In this document: positions 36,193 to 46,188 of the stretch, one piece after another
How the letters are laid out: the number at the start of each line of letters is the position of its first letter
How positions within the stretch are numbered: position 1 is the first letter of the stretch
Source of the DNA: Providencia rettgeri
Lineage (GTDB): Bacteria > Pseudomonadota > Gammaproteobacteria > Enterobacterales > Enterobacteriaceae
Assembly (NCBI RefSeq): GCF_041075285.1
Contig: NZ_CP163512.1
Location: forward strand, 372,001 to 436,000
Direction of reading: 5' to 3'
DNA: 64,000 nt
Notes under the pieces: generated by a model
Told to the model about the DNA's origin: nothing
Database searches by the model: none
What the model saw: the letters and a program-made list of their open reading frames with translations, nothing else
Made by a program: the position numbers and the translations under genes

Positions 36193-36729
36193 ATGAAACA
36201 TACCCTTGAAGTCATGATCTCTGAAGAAGAGATTGCTCAACGAATCAGTGAACTCGCTGAAAAAATCAGTGCACATTACCAACCCCTTGAAGGTGATTTA
36301 GTCCTTGTTGGCTTATTGAAAGGCTCATTTATTTTTATGGCTGATTTATGCCGTAAAATTGATGTTCCCCATGAAGTCGATTTTATGACCGTGTCAAGTT
36401 ACGGTAATGGGACGACATCAAGCCGTGATGTCAAAATTGTCAAAGATTTAGATGAAGATATTCGTGGTAAACACGTTTTAATTGTTGAAGATATTATCGA
36501 CTCGGGTAATACCTTAAATAAAGTTCGTGAAATTTTCCAATTACGAGGTCCTAAATCGGTCGCTATTTGTACTTTATTGGATAAACCATCACGTCGTGAA
36601 GTGGATGTGCCTGTTGAATGGATTGGTTATTCAATCGAAGATAAATTCGTTGTTGGCTATGGTATTGACTACGCACAACAGTATCGTCATCTTCCGTATA
36701 TTGGGCATGTGACCTTACTCGAAGAGTGA
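36193..36729 (+). CDS. hpt: hypoxanthine phosphoribosyltransferase
   Basis: A 178-residue purine-salvage enzyme that joins hypoxanthine (and less well guanine) to PRPP. The PRPP-binding block [14 protein letters not shown] and the Mg/substrate-loop region [15 protein letters not shown] match E. coli Hpt, as does the end [14 protein letters not shown]. The ATG at 36193 matches the E. coli start; an in-frame TTG two codons earlier is an alternative. No strong Shine-Dalgarno site is visible. It precedes an unusual set of hairpins. Confidence 0.95.
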   Translation: MKHTLEVMISEEEIAQRISELAEKISAHYQPLEGDLVLVGLLKGSFIFMADLCRKIDVPHEVDFMTVSSYGNGTTSSRDVKIVKDLDEDIRGKHVLIVEDIIDSGNTLNKVREIFQLRGPKSVAICTLLDKPSRREVDVPVEWIGYSIEDKFVVGYGIDYAQQYRHLPYIGHVTLLEE

Positions 36730-36752
36730 TCATCGGGAAAAAGAATAAAGAA

Positions 36753-36937
36753 AGGACAGCGTATTCGCTGTCCTCAGACTGCTGACAAACATAACATGTT
36801 TGTCAGCAGGTTGGATAGGTTTTGAAAATAAACAAGGAAAATCAATATATTGATTTTCGCCTGATAACACAAAGTGGGAAAAACCACGCTTTTATCCCAC
36901 TTTGTCAACAACCTCAGGACAGCGTATTCGCTGTCCT
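36753..36937. repeat. cluster of five hairpins between hpt and the haemagglutinin-like gene
   Basis: Five inverted repeats occur in 185 bases: AGGACAGCG stems at 36753-36774; a 13-base stem at 36779-36809; a perfect 22-base palindrome at 36837-36858; an 11-base stem (ACAAAGTGGGA) at 36869-36905; and a second, identical copy of the first hairpin at 36916-36937. On the minus strand a T-rich tract follows the 36753 copy, so it could terminate the haemagglutinin-like gene. The others are not explained by termination alone. Confidence 0.8.
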
Positions 36938-36966
36938 TTGGTTATGACAATATGGAAATCTATCAA

Positions 36967-39900
36967 TTAGTTGGTTTCAATTATTACTTTGTTACCCGTG
37001 ATCTTTCCATTGTTATTTGAAAGGATAGGAGATGTCACTTTAGTGGTGTTTCTTGAATTAAATATTCCGTAAATATTGTTAGTGGCATACCCTGCTTTAG
37101 CAGTTAAATCCAGATCGGCTTTCATGATCCCACTGTAATTACCAATCGTGTTTGCGCTCACATTCAAATTTCCTGCACTGTATATTTGCGCATAGTTATT
37201 GACTATCTCATTGCTCATCGCAATATTGATATCCGCTTCTCCAGCCGCAGGGAAGATAGCATTGGTTTGAATAAGACCTGAAGCATTATTCAACTGAATG
37301 CCTTTGATGTTAATCTTTCCATTCTCTGCAATAATACCGCCTTTTTGACTTGGTAAACCAAGATAGTACGTATTTTTGCTAAAGTCAGAAGCATTTGTAT
37401 TGGCAATATAATCTGCATTCATCACTACATTATTGCCTGCTTTAATCAGGCCACCGATATTATATAAATAATTAGAAATAATGTTGAGGTTAAAGCCTTT
37501 AATATAGCCAGCATTGTTTGTTAAGTTATCGACAGCAAAGGTAGACTTGCCATTATTTGAAACAATAATGCCACTGTTAGTCAGTTTTGGTGATGTGATA
37601 TTCATCAGTTTGTCGCTGCTAATTGTACTCTTTGTGTCATTAGTGAGTTCTTTTTGTGCCGTAATATCCATTCTACCAGTTTCAGCTTGAATGGTAGATG
37701 ACTGATTAATTACATAATCAGAGTCAATGGTTACGCGACGATTTGCTTTGATGGCGCTAGAGGCACGATTAGTTAGCTCTGAACCTGTAAATGTGAAATC
37801 ACGTCCCGCTGTCATGACAGCTTGTTCATTAACAATTCGTCCCCCATTAATATTAATATCTCTACCGGCAATGAACCTATTTTTTCCGTGCTGGCTATTG
37901 TTACTTGCCCAGTTGTAGATTGTATCGACATTAGCATTAATATCACCTTGTTCAGCTTTGATTAAACCGCCGCCATTTTGAATATTTTCAGAAATATTCA
38001 GGTTGACATCTTTTTTTGCGCTGATTAAGCCATTATAACGGTTATGTAAGGAGTTATTAGATGTAATTTTAATATCACCATTAGTCGAGATAATATTTCC
38101 ATAGTCATTGTTAAAGGTGTAACGTCCAGTGGATGTTAGGTCAAGATTACCTTTACCTTGGATTGTACCAGTATTATGTACTGCGTAAGCATTAACGGTT
38201 AACCCATTATTCCCTGCATTAATTAACCCCGAGTTACTTAAAAAACGACCGCTTTCATTGACATTAAGGTTTATTTTTTCAGCATCTAAACTTCCCTTAG
38301 CAGCAATCGTAATTCCATAGTTATCCTGACTGGCAGGTCCTGAGACAGTAGAAAGTACATTACCCTGTTGGTCAAATACATTTGAACCTGTTGAGATATT
38401 GATTTCATTTGCCTTAACATCGCCATTAATGAGTACTGAACGTGCGATAAAATCGACAGCATCTTTAGATGTTAGTTTTTTATTAACGGTAATTTGACCT
38501 TTACTAACGTTATAGCCAATTAAATTGTTACCAACAACAAGTGGTGTACCTGTAACAAACGCCCCACGGGTTGCATTAATAAAACCACAATTATTACAGG
38601 TGATACCTGAGGCATTAGCGACAATAACTTGTGCTGCTGTTCCTGCAACTTCCATCATGCCGTTAATAGTACTAATATTATTGGCAACCACTTCATTTAA
38701 AATAACCTTTGCCGGGGCTGAGCCTGCTAAATTCTGATTACCATAAATATTTCCGCCTAATTGAGTGGTTGATTGGACATCACTATTATTAAAAATGACT
38801 CCTTTTTCACCCACATTAAAGCTTTGATAAGTATTATGTGAAATGCCTTTATCTGAAGGTTTCTTAATATGAATAATATTTAACCCGTCAGGTCTGTAAA
38901 TAATCCCTGTACCATCTAAGCTATAGGTTTCATTTTTATCGTAAGTCTTCACTACAGGCGTATAAAGCTCGGTGACATTCTTTGATTTCAAGTTACCATA
39001 AATGTTGTTGATATATTCAGAAGCTCTGATCTGCAATTTTCTATTTGTATTAATTAAGCCTTTGTAGTTAGACGCTTCTTTTGCATTAATTGCAATATTA
39101 CCTTCGCTATTTAATTCGCCATAGTTATTCTCGAACAGTCCGGTGACATTGAACTCCATACCTCCAGAGGTTGCAACTCGTTCTTGCATAGTGCTTTTAA
39201 AAAAACCATAGTAATTAGATACAATATCACTGGTCACAGTAATACCACCATCTAATACTTCAATTCCGCCTATTTTATTGGTTAACCCAAATTTAGACGC
39301 AAAATTACCAAAGTAGCTTGAATAGGTATTACTGAGTGTTTTTACATCAAGGGTAATGTCTTCGTAACTACGAATATACCCTTTATAATTATTTAAGGTA
39401 TTAGCCGTTACATTTAGTTTTGTGGCATCAATAAAACCTTGGTCATTAATAATGGTATCAGATGTAAAGTTCAGTGTATCACCAGTAATCATACCGCCTA
39501 CGTTTTCAATTGTATCAACTTTAATATCCGTAACATAGGTTGGAATAGGCGGTGTATTGGGTTTGTTGGTGGGTGAAATAATTTTCCCATTATTGACGAG
39601 TTTTGCGGACGTAATATTCAGTCCTCGGCCACTACTGATAATTGAGTTCGCATCATTATTAATGTATTTAGAAGCAGAAATATCAGACTTAGCGTTAGTC
39701 GCGATGATCGATGACGCTTTGTTGGTGATAGTACCTGCATTTATGTTTACTCTTCGCTTAGCAACAATCGATGTATTAGCATTTTCAATAGCAGAGGTTG
39801 TTGTAATATTAACATCTCGTCCAGATTCAATATTAGCCGCTTCACTGATAACTCTATCCGCAGTGATGTTAATATCTCGCCCAGCAACAATGCGATCTTC

Positions 39901-41115
39901 TAGAATATTTTTACTATTTCTTTTCCATTGATAAACGGTACCTCTTGCATCTATATCGACATCACCTGTTTCTGCTTTAATCAGACCGGTGCCATTTTGG
40001 ATATCAATAGTTTTTATATCAATATTATTTTTGGCAATGATTTGACCATCAACACGATTGAGTAATGTAGTTGGCGTTTTTAGATTAATATCACCTGCGG
40101 TTGAAATGATTTTTCCACTATTATTATTTAAATAGCTATTTACAGAGGTGTTAGTAATATTAATATTTTTTTTGGCTGAAATAAGTGCGGTATTAGTCAA
40201 TCCGCTGCTATTAATATTGATATCACCAATAGATTCAATCTTATTCTTTTCATTAACCACGAGACCAGAAGAGTTGATGGTTAGCCCGCCATCTTTTGCA
40301 GAAATAGTACCTTGATTACTGACGCCAGTGCCACTTTCAGTAGAAACAAGCGTGATTTTATTTGCATACATTCCCCCTAATGCCGAAACATCTATTCCTA
40401 CAGAAGGTCGGCTCCCTGTACCCGCGACAGTGGCTTGTGCATCGCCGTTTGCATCTACAAAATTATTACCTGTAACTATTTTTATTTCTTTTGAGTTTAA
40501 TTGTCCATTAATAATGGCTGAACGAGAAATAAGTTCAGTAGGTGACTCGGACTCTAAGCCTTTATTGATAATAATTTGGCCTTTAGCAACGTTATAACCG
40601 AGTAATTCACCATTGGCAATTAAGGGTTTTCCAGTAGTTAGCGTTGTATCTTTCGTGTTAATAAATCCGCAGCTATTACAAGTAATGCCTGAGGGGTTAG
40701 CAATAATAACTTTTGCTCTCTCACCCGCAACCTCAACCATACCATTTAAGGTTGTTGTACTATTAGAGTTAACTTCATTAATGATAACTTTAGCGGCACC
40801 GTTGGCTAAATTAAGGTTACCATTAATAAGACCGCCTAATTTTGTATCAGTGTCAATTTTGCTATTATTTAGGATGACGCCATTTTTATCGACATCAAAT
40901 TTACTGTAAATATTATGGGATACACCTTTATCACTTGCTTTATTAATATGAACAATAGTTGGGCGATTATTTTGGTTCATAACCCCCGCACCATTAGTAT
41001 TAATTATTTCAGCATGAGAAAAAGAAGCTACACCAAGGATTGCAGAGACACAGAGGAAAATAGGTTTTAGTTTCAATTTGGGGTTTTCTGCACCAAATTT
41101 AATAGATTGATTCAT
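36967..41115 (-). CDS. filamentous haemagglutinin-like TpsA protein with duplicated TPS domain
   Basis: A 1382-residue secreted beta-helix protein. A signal peptide (to SFSHA) is followed by a haemagglutinin N-terminal/TPS secretion domain holding IIANPSGITCNSCGFINT near residue 140. A second copy of that domain starts near residue 740, with IVANASGITCNNCGFINA. Each copy is trailed by degenerate beta-helix repeats (NITA/NNSG-type). There is no pretoxin, VENN or CdiA-type toxin region, and no TpsB (FhaC/ShlB) partner gene within the window. AGGGA lies seven bases before the ATG. It sits between hpt and can, adjacent in an E. coli-type order, so it looks inserted. Confidence 0.82.
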   Translation of the reverse strand: MNQSIKFGAENPKLKLKPIFLCVSAILGVASFSHAEIINTNGAGVMNQNNRPTIVHINKASDKGVSHNIYSKFDVDKNGVILNNSKIDTDTKLGGLINGNLNLANGAAKVIINEVNSNSTTTLNGMVEVAGERAKVIIANPSGITCNSCGFINTKDTTLTTGKPLIANGELLGYNVAKGQIIINKGLESESPTELISRSAIINGQLNSKEIKIVTGNNFVDANGDAQATVAGTGSRPSVGIDVSALGGMYANKITLVSTESGTGVSNQGTISAKDGGLTINSSGLVVNEKNKIESIGDININSSGLTNTALISAKKNINITNTSVNSYLNNNSGKIISTAGDINLKTPTTLLNRVDGQIIAKNNIDIKTIDIQNGTGLIKAETGDVDIDARGTVYQWKRNSKNILEDRIVAGRDINITADRVISEAANIESGRDVNITTTSAIENANTSIVAKRRVNINAGTITNKASSIIATNAKSDISASKYINNDANSIISSGRGLNITSAKLVNNGKIISPTNKPNTPPIPTYVTDIKVDTIENVGGMITGDTLNFTSDTIINDQGFIDATKLNVTANTLNNYKGYIRSYEDITLDVKTLSNTYSSYFGNFASKFGLTNKIGGIEVLDGGITVTSDIVSNYYGFFKSTMQERVATSGGMEFNVTGLFENNYGELNSEGNIAINAKEASNYKGLINTNRKLQIRASEYINNIYGNLKSKNVTELYTPVVKTYDKNETYSLDGTGIIYRPDGLNIIHIKKPSDKGISHNTYQSFNVGEKGVIFNNSDVQSTTQLGGNIYGNQNLAGSAPAKVILNEVVANNISTINGMMEVAGTAAQVIVANASGITCNNCGFINATRGAFVTGTPLVVGNNLIGYNVSKGQITVNKKLTSKDAVDFIARSVLINGDVKANEINISTGSNVFDQQGNVLSTVSGPASQDNYGITIAAKGSLDAEKINLNVNESGRFLSNSGLINAGNNGLTVNAYAVHNTGTIQGKGNLDLTSTGRYTFNNDYGNIISTNGDIKITSNNSLHNRYNGLISAKKDVNLNISENIQNGGGLIKAEQGDINANVDTIYNWASNNSQHGKNRFIAGRDININGGRIVNEQAVMTAGRDFTFTGSELTNRASSAIKANRRVTIDSDYVINQSSTIQAETGRMDITAQKELTNDTKSTISSDKLMNITSPKLTNSGIIVSNNGKSTFAVDNLTNNAGYIKGFNLNIISNYLYNIGGLIKAGNNVVMNADYIANTNASDFSKNTYYLGLPSQKGGIIAENGKINIKGIQLNNASGLIQTNAIFPAAGEADINIAMSNEIVNNYAQIYSAGNLNVSANTIGNYSGIMKADLDLTAKAGYATNNIYGIFNSRNTTKVTSPILSNNNGKITGNKVIIETN

Positions 41116-41494
41116 AGGTATATCCCTAAATTTGAATATTTGTTTAAGTTAAAGTGATTTTTATTATGGCTATTGAATTATGCTTGAATTAATGAATAAG
41201 TATATTTAAATATACTTAATTAAATGGTTTTTTTATCTTGTGAGATTAAATGTCATTAATGAGGGAAAATCAGATTAAAATACAAATGATTTGTTTTTGT
41301 CTTTTAAAATCAAAGAATAGTAAATACTCTGCTTTGGCGTTCGTGTGTGTAATTACTTATGGGGATATGCATAATTTTTTATTTTTTTTAATTTTGAGTG
41401 TTAAGCGTTTTTAAATTGTGTGAAACGTTCTTTTTATATGAAAATATTTTTTTTATTTAATTCTGTTTTTACTCCAAGAGGAAATGATATCAAT
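41116..41494. promoter_or_regulatory. AT-rich upstream region of the haemagglutinin-like gene
   Basis: About 380 bases between the TpsA-like start and the can terminator. It is very AT-rich and must hold the TpsA promoter. No gene or clear operator was seen. Confidence 0.4.
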
Positions 41495-41525
41495 AGAAAA
41501 GACCCTAGATATTAGGGCCTTTTCT
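41495..41525. terminator. terminator after can
   Basis: Arms at 41495-41507 and 41513-41525 pair over 12 of 13 positions (CCCTA and AGAAAAG segments, one mismatch). The A-rich and T-rich outer arms allow termination on either strand. It ends can, just past its stop. Confidence 0.75.
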
Positions 41526-41530
41526 GAGTG

Positions 41531-42184
41531 TTATTTCTTTTGTGTTAAGTTTGATATCGATTCGCGGTAGCAAAGCTCAAGTTTTTCTCGGCTATCCGCA
41601 GTGATATGCAAGTCTTGAAGGCGACCATTGTTGATACCATAAACCCAACCATGGATCATCACTTTCTGACCTCGTTTCCATGCTGATTGCAGGATAGTAG
41701 AGTGGCCTAAGTTATAAACTTGCTCAACCACGTTCAATTCACATAAACGGTTTAAGCGTTCGCAAGGTTTTAATTCACCTAGCATTGAGCTATGTCTGTA
41801 CCAAATATCACGAATGTGTAGTAGCCAGTTATTAATCAGGCCTAATTCTGTATTGTCTACAGCCGCTTCAATACCCCCACATCCGTAATGACCACAGATA
41901 ATAATATGTTCAACTTGCAGTACATCGACAGCATATTGAATGACGGATAAACAATTAAGATCGGTATGGATAACTAAGTTTGCAACGTTACGGTGGACGA
42001 ATAGGTCACCAGGTGCAGCATTGATTAACTTTTCAGCGGGGACTCGGCTGTCTGAACAGCCAATCCATAGGAATCTTGGCTTTTGTGCTTTTGATAATTC
42101 TTTGAAGAATTCAGGATCTTGTTCTTTTACAGAGGCTGACCATGCTTCATTATTGGCAAACAGCTCTTCGATTTTTCTCATCAT
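41531..42184 (-). CDS. can: beta-carbonic anhydrase
   Basis: A 217-residue zinc enzyme that interconverts carbon dioxide and bicarbonate, needed for growth at ambient CO2. The zinc ligands are visible: C43 and D45 in GCSDSR, H99 and C102 in GHYGCGG. Length and sequence match E. coli Can (YadF). Two adjacent ATG codons leave the start uncertain by one residue. It is divergent from yadG-yadH, as in E. coli, and has its own terminator. Confidence 0.95.
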   Translation of the reverse strand: MMRKIEELFANNEAWSASVKEQDPEFFKELSKAQKPRFLWIGCSDSRVPAEKLINAAPGDLFVHRNVANLVIHTDLNCLSVIQYAVDVLQVEHIIICGHYGCGGIEAAVDNTELGLINNWLLHIRDIWYRHSSMLGELKPCERLNRLCELNVVEQVYNLGHSTILQSAWKRGQKVMIHGWVYGINNGRLQDLHITADSREKLELCYRESISNLTQKK

Positions 42185-42441
42185 GACTTATAGCCTAGTT
42201 GTGTTACTGTGCGATAAAATCTTATACAACATTTATTGATTAATTAATAATTAGTTATACTAATTACAACATTGGTATAATGAACCACTCATTTAGACAA
42301 GACAACCCTCAATTAGTAACATATTGAATTATCTTATAGAAATCTATTATCTCTTTTCTGCATAACATAGCGCAGAAAAAAGTGGCATCATAAGATTATA
42401 TTGCCTCCAAATCGTCCTAAGAATAAAGGGTTTTTTTATAT

Positions 42442-43380
42442 ATGACGTATGCACTTGAGTTATCGCAGTTAACAAAAACCTATTCAGGTGGCGTTAAGGC
42501 TCTGCGAGGAATCGATTTACATGTTGAAGATGGTGACTTTTATGCTTTATTAGGTCCTAATGGCGCAGGGAAATCTACCACTATCGGTATTATTAGCTCA
42601 TTAGTTAATAAAACCAGCGGTTCAGTCAAAGTATTTGGCTATGACCTAGAAAAAGACGTTGTGCAAGCAAAGCAGCAACTTGGTCTTGTTCCTCAAGAAT
42701 TTAACTTCAACCCATTCGAGACCGTTTTGCAAATTGTTTTAAATCAAGCGGGTTATTATGGCGTACCCCGCTCTGTTGCAGTACAGCGTGCTGAACAATA
42801 TTTAACGCAGTTGGATTTATGGGAAAAACGTGATGAGCGTGCCCGCAATTTATCTGGTGGGATGAAGCGCCGGTTAATGATTGCTCGCGCACTTATGCAC
42901 CAACCAAAGTTATTAATTTTGGATGAACCAACAGCGGGTGTTGATATCGAGTTACGCCGTTCGATGTGGTCATTTTTAAAAAATTTAAATGCCCAAGGCA
43001 CTACAATTATTTTAACGACACACTACTTAGAAGAAGCGGAAATGCTGTGTCGCAATATTGGTATTATTCAACATGGTGAGCTGGTTGAAAATACCAGCAT
43101 GAAACAATTGCTGAGTAAATTGGAGTCGGAAACCTTTATCTTTGATTTAATGCCAAAAAGTCCTATCCCTCAGTTATTCGGTTATGAGTCTCGATTGGTA
43201 GATACATCAACGCTGGAAGTTGATGTTAAAAGAGAACAAGGGCTAAATGGTGTCTTTAGTCAATTAAATGAACAAGGCGTTCAAATTTTGAGTATGCGTA
43301 ATAAGGCCAATCGTTTGGAAGAATTATTTGTTAGCTTAGTAAAAAAAGAAAGCCATACGGCTGAGAAGGAGATAGCCTAA
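42442..43380 (+). CDS. yadG: ABC transporter ATP-binding protein YadG
   Basis: A 312-residue ABC ATPase. The Walker A GPNGAGKST is at about 38-46, the LSGGMKRR signature near 137-144, and Walker B LLILDEPTAG follows, with a C-terminal extension. It matches E. coli YadG in length and position next to can. It pairs with the YadH permease, whose start overlaps its stop by one base. The substrate is unknown; the E. coli pair is an uncharacterised ABC-2 exporter. AAAGGG lies somewhat far ahead of the ATG. Confidence 0.93.
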   Translation: MTYALELSQLTKTYSGGVKALRGIDLHVEDGDFYALLGPNGAGKSTTIGIISSLVNKTSGSVKVFGYDLEKDVVQAKQQLGLVPQEFNFNPFETVLQIVLNQAGYYGVPRSVAVQRAEQYLTQLDLWEKRDERARNLSGGMKRRLMIARALMHQPKLLILDEPTAGVDIELRRSMWSFLKNLNAQGTTIILTTHYLEEAEMLCRNIGIIQHGELVENTSMKQLLSKLESETFIFDLMPKSPIPQLFGYESRLVDTSTLEVDVKREQGLNGVFSQLNEQGVQILSMRNKANRLEELFVSLVKKESHTAEKEIA

Positions 43381-44150
43381 TGTTCTCACTGTATTGGGTT
43401 GCATTAAAAACAATCTGGATAAAAGAAGTTACCCGTTTTGGACGAATTTGGGTACAAACGTTGTTACCGCCCGTTGTTACCATGTCATTATATTTCGTTA
43501 TTTTTGGGAATTTAATTGGCTCACGGATCGGTGATATGGGCGGCGTGGATTATATGCAATTTATTGTCCCTGGTCTGATTATGATGGCGGTGATCACTAA
43601 CTCATATTCTAATGTTTGTTCGTCGTTTTTTGGTTCTAAGTTCCAAAAAAATATTGAGGAATTACTTGTTGCGCCCGTACCAACGCACATTATTATTGCG
43701 GGCTTTGTTGGTGGTGGCGTTGCTCGAGGGATCTTAGTGGGCTTCCTTGTCACATTAGTTTCATTATTTTTTATCCCATTACAGGTTCATTCGTGGCTTA
43801 TGATCGTTATAACGCTATTATTAACAGCGATAGTGTTCTCACTTGCTGGCCTGTTGAATGCGATTTTTGCAAAAACGTTTGATGATATAAGCATCGTCCC
43901 AACGTTCGTTTTAACGCCATTAACGTATTTGGGGGGGGTGTTCTACTCACTCTCATTATTACCCCCGTTTTGGCAGGCTGTTTCTAAGCTCAACCCCATT
44001 GTGTATATGATTAGCGGTTTTCGATATGGTTTTTTAGGTATTGCGGATGTATCAATAGTCATTACCTTGGGGGTTTTAATGATTTTCCTGTTCGTTTTTT
44101 ATTTACTCACATGGTATTTAATCGAACAAGGAAGAGGTTTACGTAGTTAA
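43380..44150 (+). CDS. yadH: ABC-2 type permease YadH
   Basis: A 256-residue inner-membrane permease with six hydrophobic helices and the ABC-2 core block PTFVLTPLTYLGGVFYSLS. It matches E. coli YadH and forms the membrane half of the YadGH exporter. TAATG overlap with yadG implies coupled translation. It is followed by a strong terminator, after which the second fimbrial cluster begins. Confidence 0.93.
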   Translation: MFSLYWVALKTIWIKEVTRFGRIWVQTLLPPVVTMSLYFVIFGNLIGSRIGDMGGVDYMQFIVPGLIMMAVITNSYSNVCSSFFGSKFQKNIEELLVAPVPTHIIIAGFVGGGVARGILVGFLVTLVSLFFIPLQVHSWLMIVITLLLTAIVFSLAGLLNAIFAKTFDDISIVPTFVLTPLTYLGGVFYSLSLLPPFWQAVSKLNPIVYMISGFRYGFLGIADVSIVITLGVLMIFLFVFYLLTWYLIEQGRGLRS

Positions 44151-44177
44151 TTTAAGTGAAATCACTTAATTTAAAAT

Positions 44178-44226
44178 AAGGCTGTACCTAAACGTTATTT
44201 TCAACGAATAAGGTACAGCCTTTTTT
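44178..44226 (+). terminator. intrinsic terminator after yadH
   Basis: A perfect 12-base stem (AAGGCTGTACCT at 44178-44189 with 44211-44222) ends in six T. It lies 27 bases past yadH. Confidence 0.88.
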
Positions 44227-44887
44227 ATTGCGTATTTTTACGTATTATATTTACTTGGTTCTTTAACTACCGATGAAACTTAAATAAAAATCAAGTTTAA
44301 TTTAATCTGGTAACAATTTGCTTTTTTAATAATTTTTATCTGAATAGCTATAAGAAATAATTCTCATAAGTATTTGTTAATGTTTTTTCTGTGGTATTAA
44401 AATAAAGTGTAACTATTAAAATATTTTTTGATATCGATGTAATTGCCTGATTAATATAAATAATTATTTTTTTATGCTTATTTTTTCGTGTATTTTGTTT
44501 ATTACTCTTGTGTCTTTAGTGTTAGTTTTGTTGAAAATCCCTCCTATTTTTGACTTTTTATTAATTTATATTAATAACGAAATATCGTGTTACAGTTATT
44601 GTAAAAATTATAAAAATCCAATCGCGGTGTATTTTTAGTGTTAAATTCTATTTATTTGTGATTGATTGTTTTTTGTTGGTGATGCTTTGCGTATTTTCCC
44701 GCTTATTGCCCTATGAATTGCATAACTTAAGTAAAATATCAAAATTATACTCATAATATGGAATTACTTAAAATGATCTAATATACTTTTTGTGAATCAA
44801 GTGTTCTAAATAATAGTTGCTAAATAGGTAGATATATATCACGCCTGTTTACTGTTAATTTTATTTACTAATAAGTAAGGGAGTCTT
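44227..44887. promoter_or_regulatory. AT-rich control region of the second fimbrial operon
   Basis: About 660 bases of strongly AT-rich DNA with no convincing gene, between the yadH terminator and the first pilin. It holds the promoter of the plus-strand fimbrial operon. No invertible-switch repeats, recombinase gene or fimbrial regulator were found. Confidence 0.5.
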
Positions 44888-45433
44888 ATGCATTTTAAAA
44901 AATCCATATTCATTTCGTCGATAATTATTGCTTCATTTTCCAGCGCGCTGCATGCCGCTGAAAGTGGTAATGCTAAAGGGACTATTCATTTCAAAGGTCA
45001 ATTTATTGATAGCACTTGTACCGTTGAAGTGAATAACACGAATAAAGATGAGGGGACAGTTCAGTTGGGGACATGGATGGCAAATACATTTAATAAAGTT
45101 GGCGAAACAACTGAAGCAGTGCCATTAACTATTGGTTTAAGTGGTTGTCCTGGGGCATTAAATAAAGCACGAGTGACGTTCGGTGGGGGAAGCGTGCATC
45201 CAGATAACCCTCAATTATATGCAGTTGATGAAGCGGAAGGTGTCGGTATTGGTATTTCAGGCGATGAAAATGGGACTAACTTTTATACGCCTAATACTGA
45301 AGCTGATGGTATTCCATTAAACGGTAACATCGGCGAAAAAACATATTATGCGCGTTATGTGACGACTGCTGATAGCGTGACTGCGGGTAAAGCAAACGCT
45401 GATGTGACGGTAACAATTCAGTACAACCAATAA
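44888..45433 (+). CDS. major fimbrial subunit (second cluster)
   Basis: A 181-residue exported pilin, first gene of the plus-strand fimbrial operon. Signal peptide MHFKKSIFISSIIIASFSSALHA is cut before AESGN. Cysteines in DSTCTVEV and GLSGCPGAL make the pilin disulphide, and the end DVTVTIQYNQ is the donor-strand region. AGGGAG precedes the ATG. An attenuator-like hairpin with a T run follows directly, as expected after an abundantly made shaft subunit. The fimbrial type was not determined. Confidence 0.87.
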   Translation: MHFKKSIFISSIIIASFSSALHAAESGNAKGTIHFKGQFIDSTCTVEVNNTNKDEGTVQLGTWMANTFNKVGETTEAVPLTIGLSGCPGALNKARVTFGGGSVHPDNPQLYAVDEAEGVGIGISGDENGTNFYTPNTEADGIPLNGNIGEKTYYARYVTTADSVTAGKANADVTVTIQYNQ

Positions 45434-45444
45434 TAAGTTCAATT

Positions 45445-45469
45445 AGGGAACGTTTGTTCCCTCTTTTTT
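45445..45469 (+). terminator. attenuator-like terminator after the second major pilin
   Basis: A 7-base GC-containing stem (AGGGAAC at 45445-45451 with 45456-45462) with a GTTT loop is followed by C and six T. The genes downstream are clearly part of the same operon, so it is best read as a leaky terminator that keeps pilin transcripts in excess. Confidence 0.8.
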
Positions 45470-45489
45470 GATATTAACAGGAGAGAATT

Positions 45490-46167
45490 TTGAAAAAATC
45501 ACTTTCGATTTTAGCGCTTTTTTGCTGTCTCATCATCAATGCGAATGCAAGTGTGGTATTAGGTGGAACTCGAGTGATTTATGGGGGTGACAAAAAAGAA
45601 ACGTCGATCTCTGTTCGTAATAACGATAAAACGCCTTTTCTTGTGCAATCGTGGGTCAATAATTTTAATAGTGCAGATACACAAAAAGTGCCATTTACAG
45701 TGACGCCACCACTTTTTCGTATTGAACCTGAATCGGCTAATGCGGTAAGAATTGTTTTAACTGATCCAAATCTTCCTACAGATAAAGAGTCCATATATTG
45801 GTTGAATGTGAAATCTATTCCACCAACAGATCCCAATTCAACCAATAATCTGACTATTTCAATCAATAACAAAATTAAGTTGATCTATCGTCCAACGAAC
45901 CTTCCAAATGCAGATGCGTTAACGGCTTATGAAAAACTCAGTTTCGAAAAACAGGGTAATAACCTAAAAGCTAAAAATCCAACACCTTACTATGTTTCTT
46001 TTGGTGATCTAAAAGTCGGGAATAAAGAAATTGATGAACCAGGTATGGTGCCTCCAATGGGGGAAATGTCTTGGAATGTTTCGGGTATTCAAGCCAATCA
46101 GGTGACTTGGAATGCAGTTAATGACCATGGAGCAATAACAAAGTCTAAAACACAAATATTAAAATAA
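45490..46167 (+). CDS. periplasmic fimbrial chaperone (second cluster)
   Basis: A 225-residue PapD-type chaperone. After the signal peptide (to NANA) come SVVLGGTRVIYGGDKKETSIS and the LPTDKESIYWLNVKSIPP signature, then the second Ig domain with NPTPYYVSFGDL. The start is TTG, supported by AGGAGAG five bases upstream. It is the only chaperone in this cluster, in contrast to three in the other. Confidence 0.88.
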   Translation: MKKSLSILALFCCLIINANASVVLGGTRVIYGGDKKETSISVRNNDKTPFLVQSWVNNFNSADTQKVPFTVTPPLFRIEPESANAVRIVLTDPNLPTDKESIYWLNVKSIPPTDPNSTNNLTISINNKIKLIYRPTNLPNADALTAYEKLSFEKQGNNLKAKNPTPYYVSFGDLKVGNKEIDEPGMVPPMGEMSWNVSGIQANQVTWNAVNDHGAITKSKTQILK

Positions 46168-46188
46168 TCAGATGGAAGACTATTCATT

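Noticed and set aside
36753..36937. Hairpin cluster read as a CRISPR array
   Set aside because: Only one hairpin is repeated, the intervening sequences are themselves hairpins, spacing is wrong and no cas genes are near.
39557..40909. Hydrophobic plus-strand open frames within the TpsA-like gene
   Set aside because: They are antisense shadows of the repetitive beta-helix coding sequence.
36967..41115. TpsA-like gene as a CdiA contact-dependent toxin
   Set aside because: No pretoxin/VENN region, no toxin domain, no immunity gene and no CdiB in the window.
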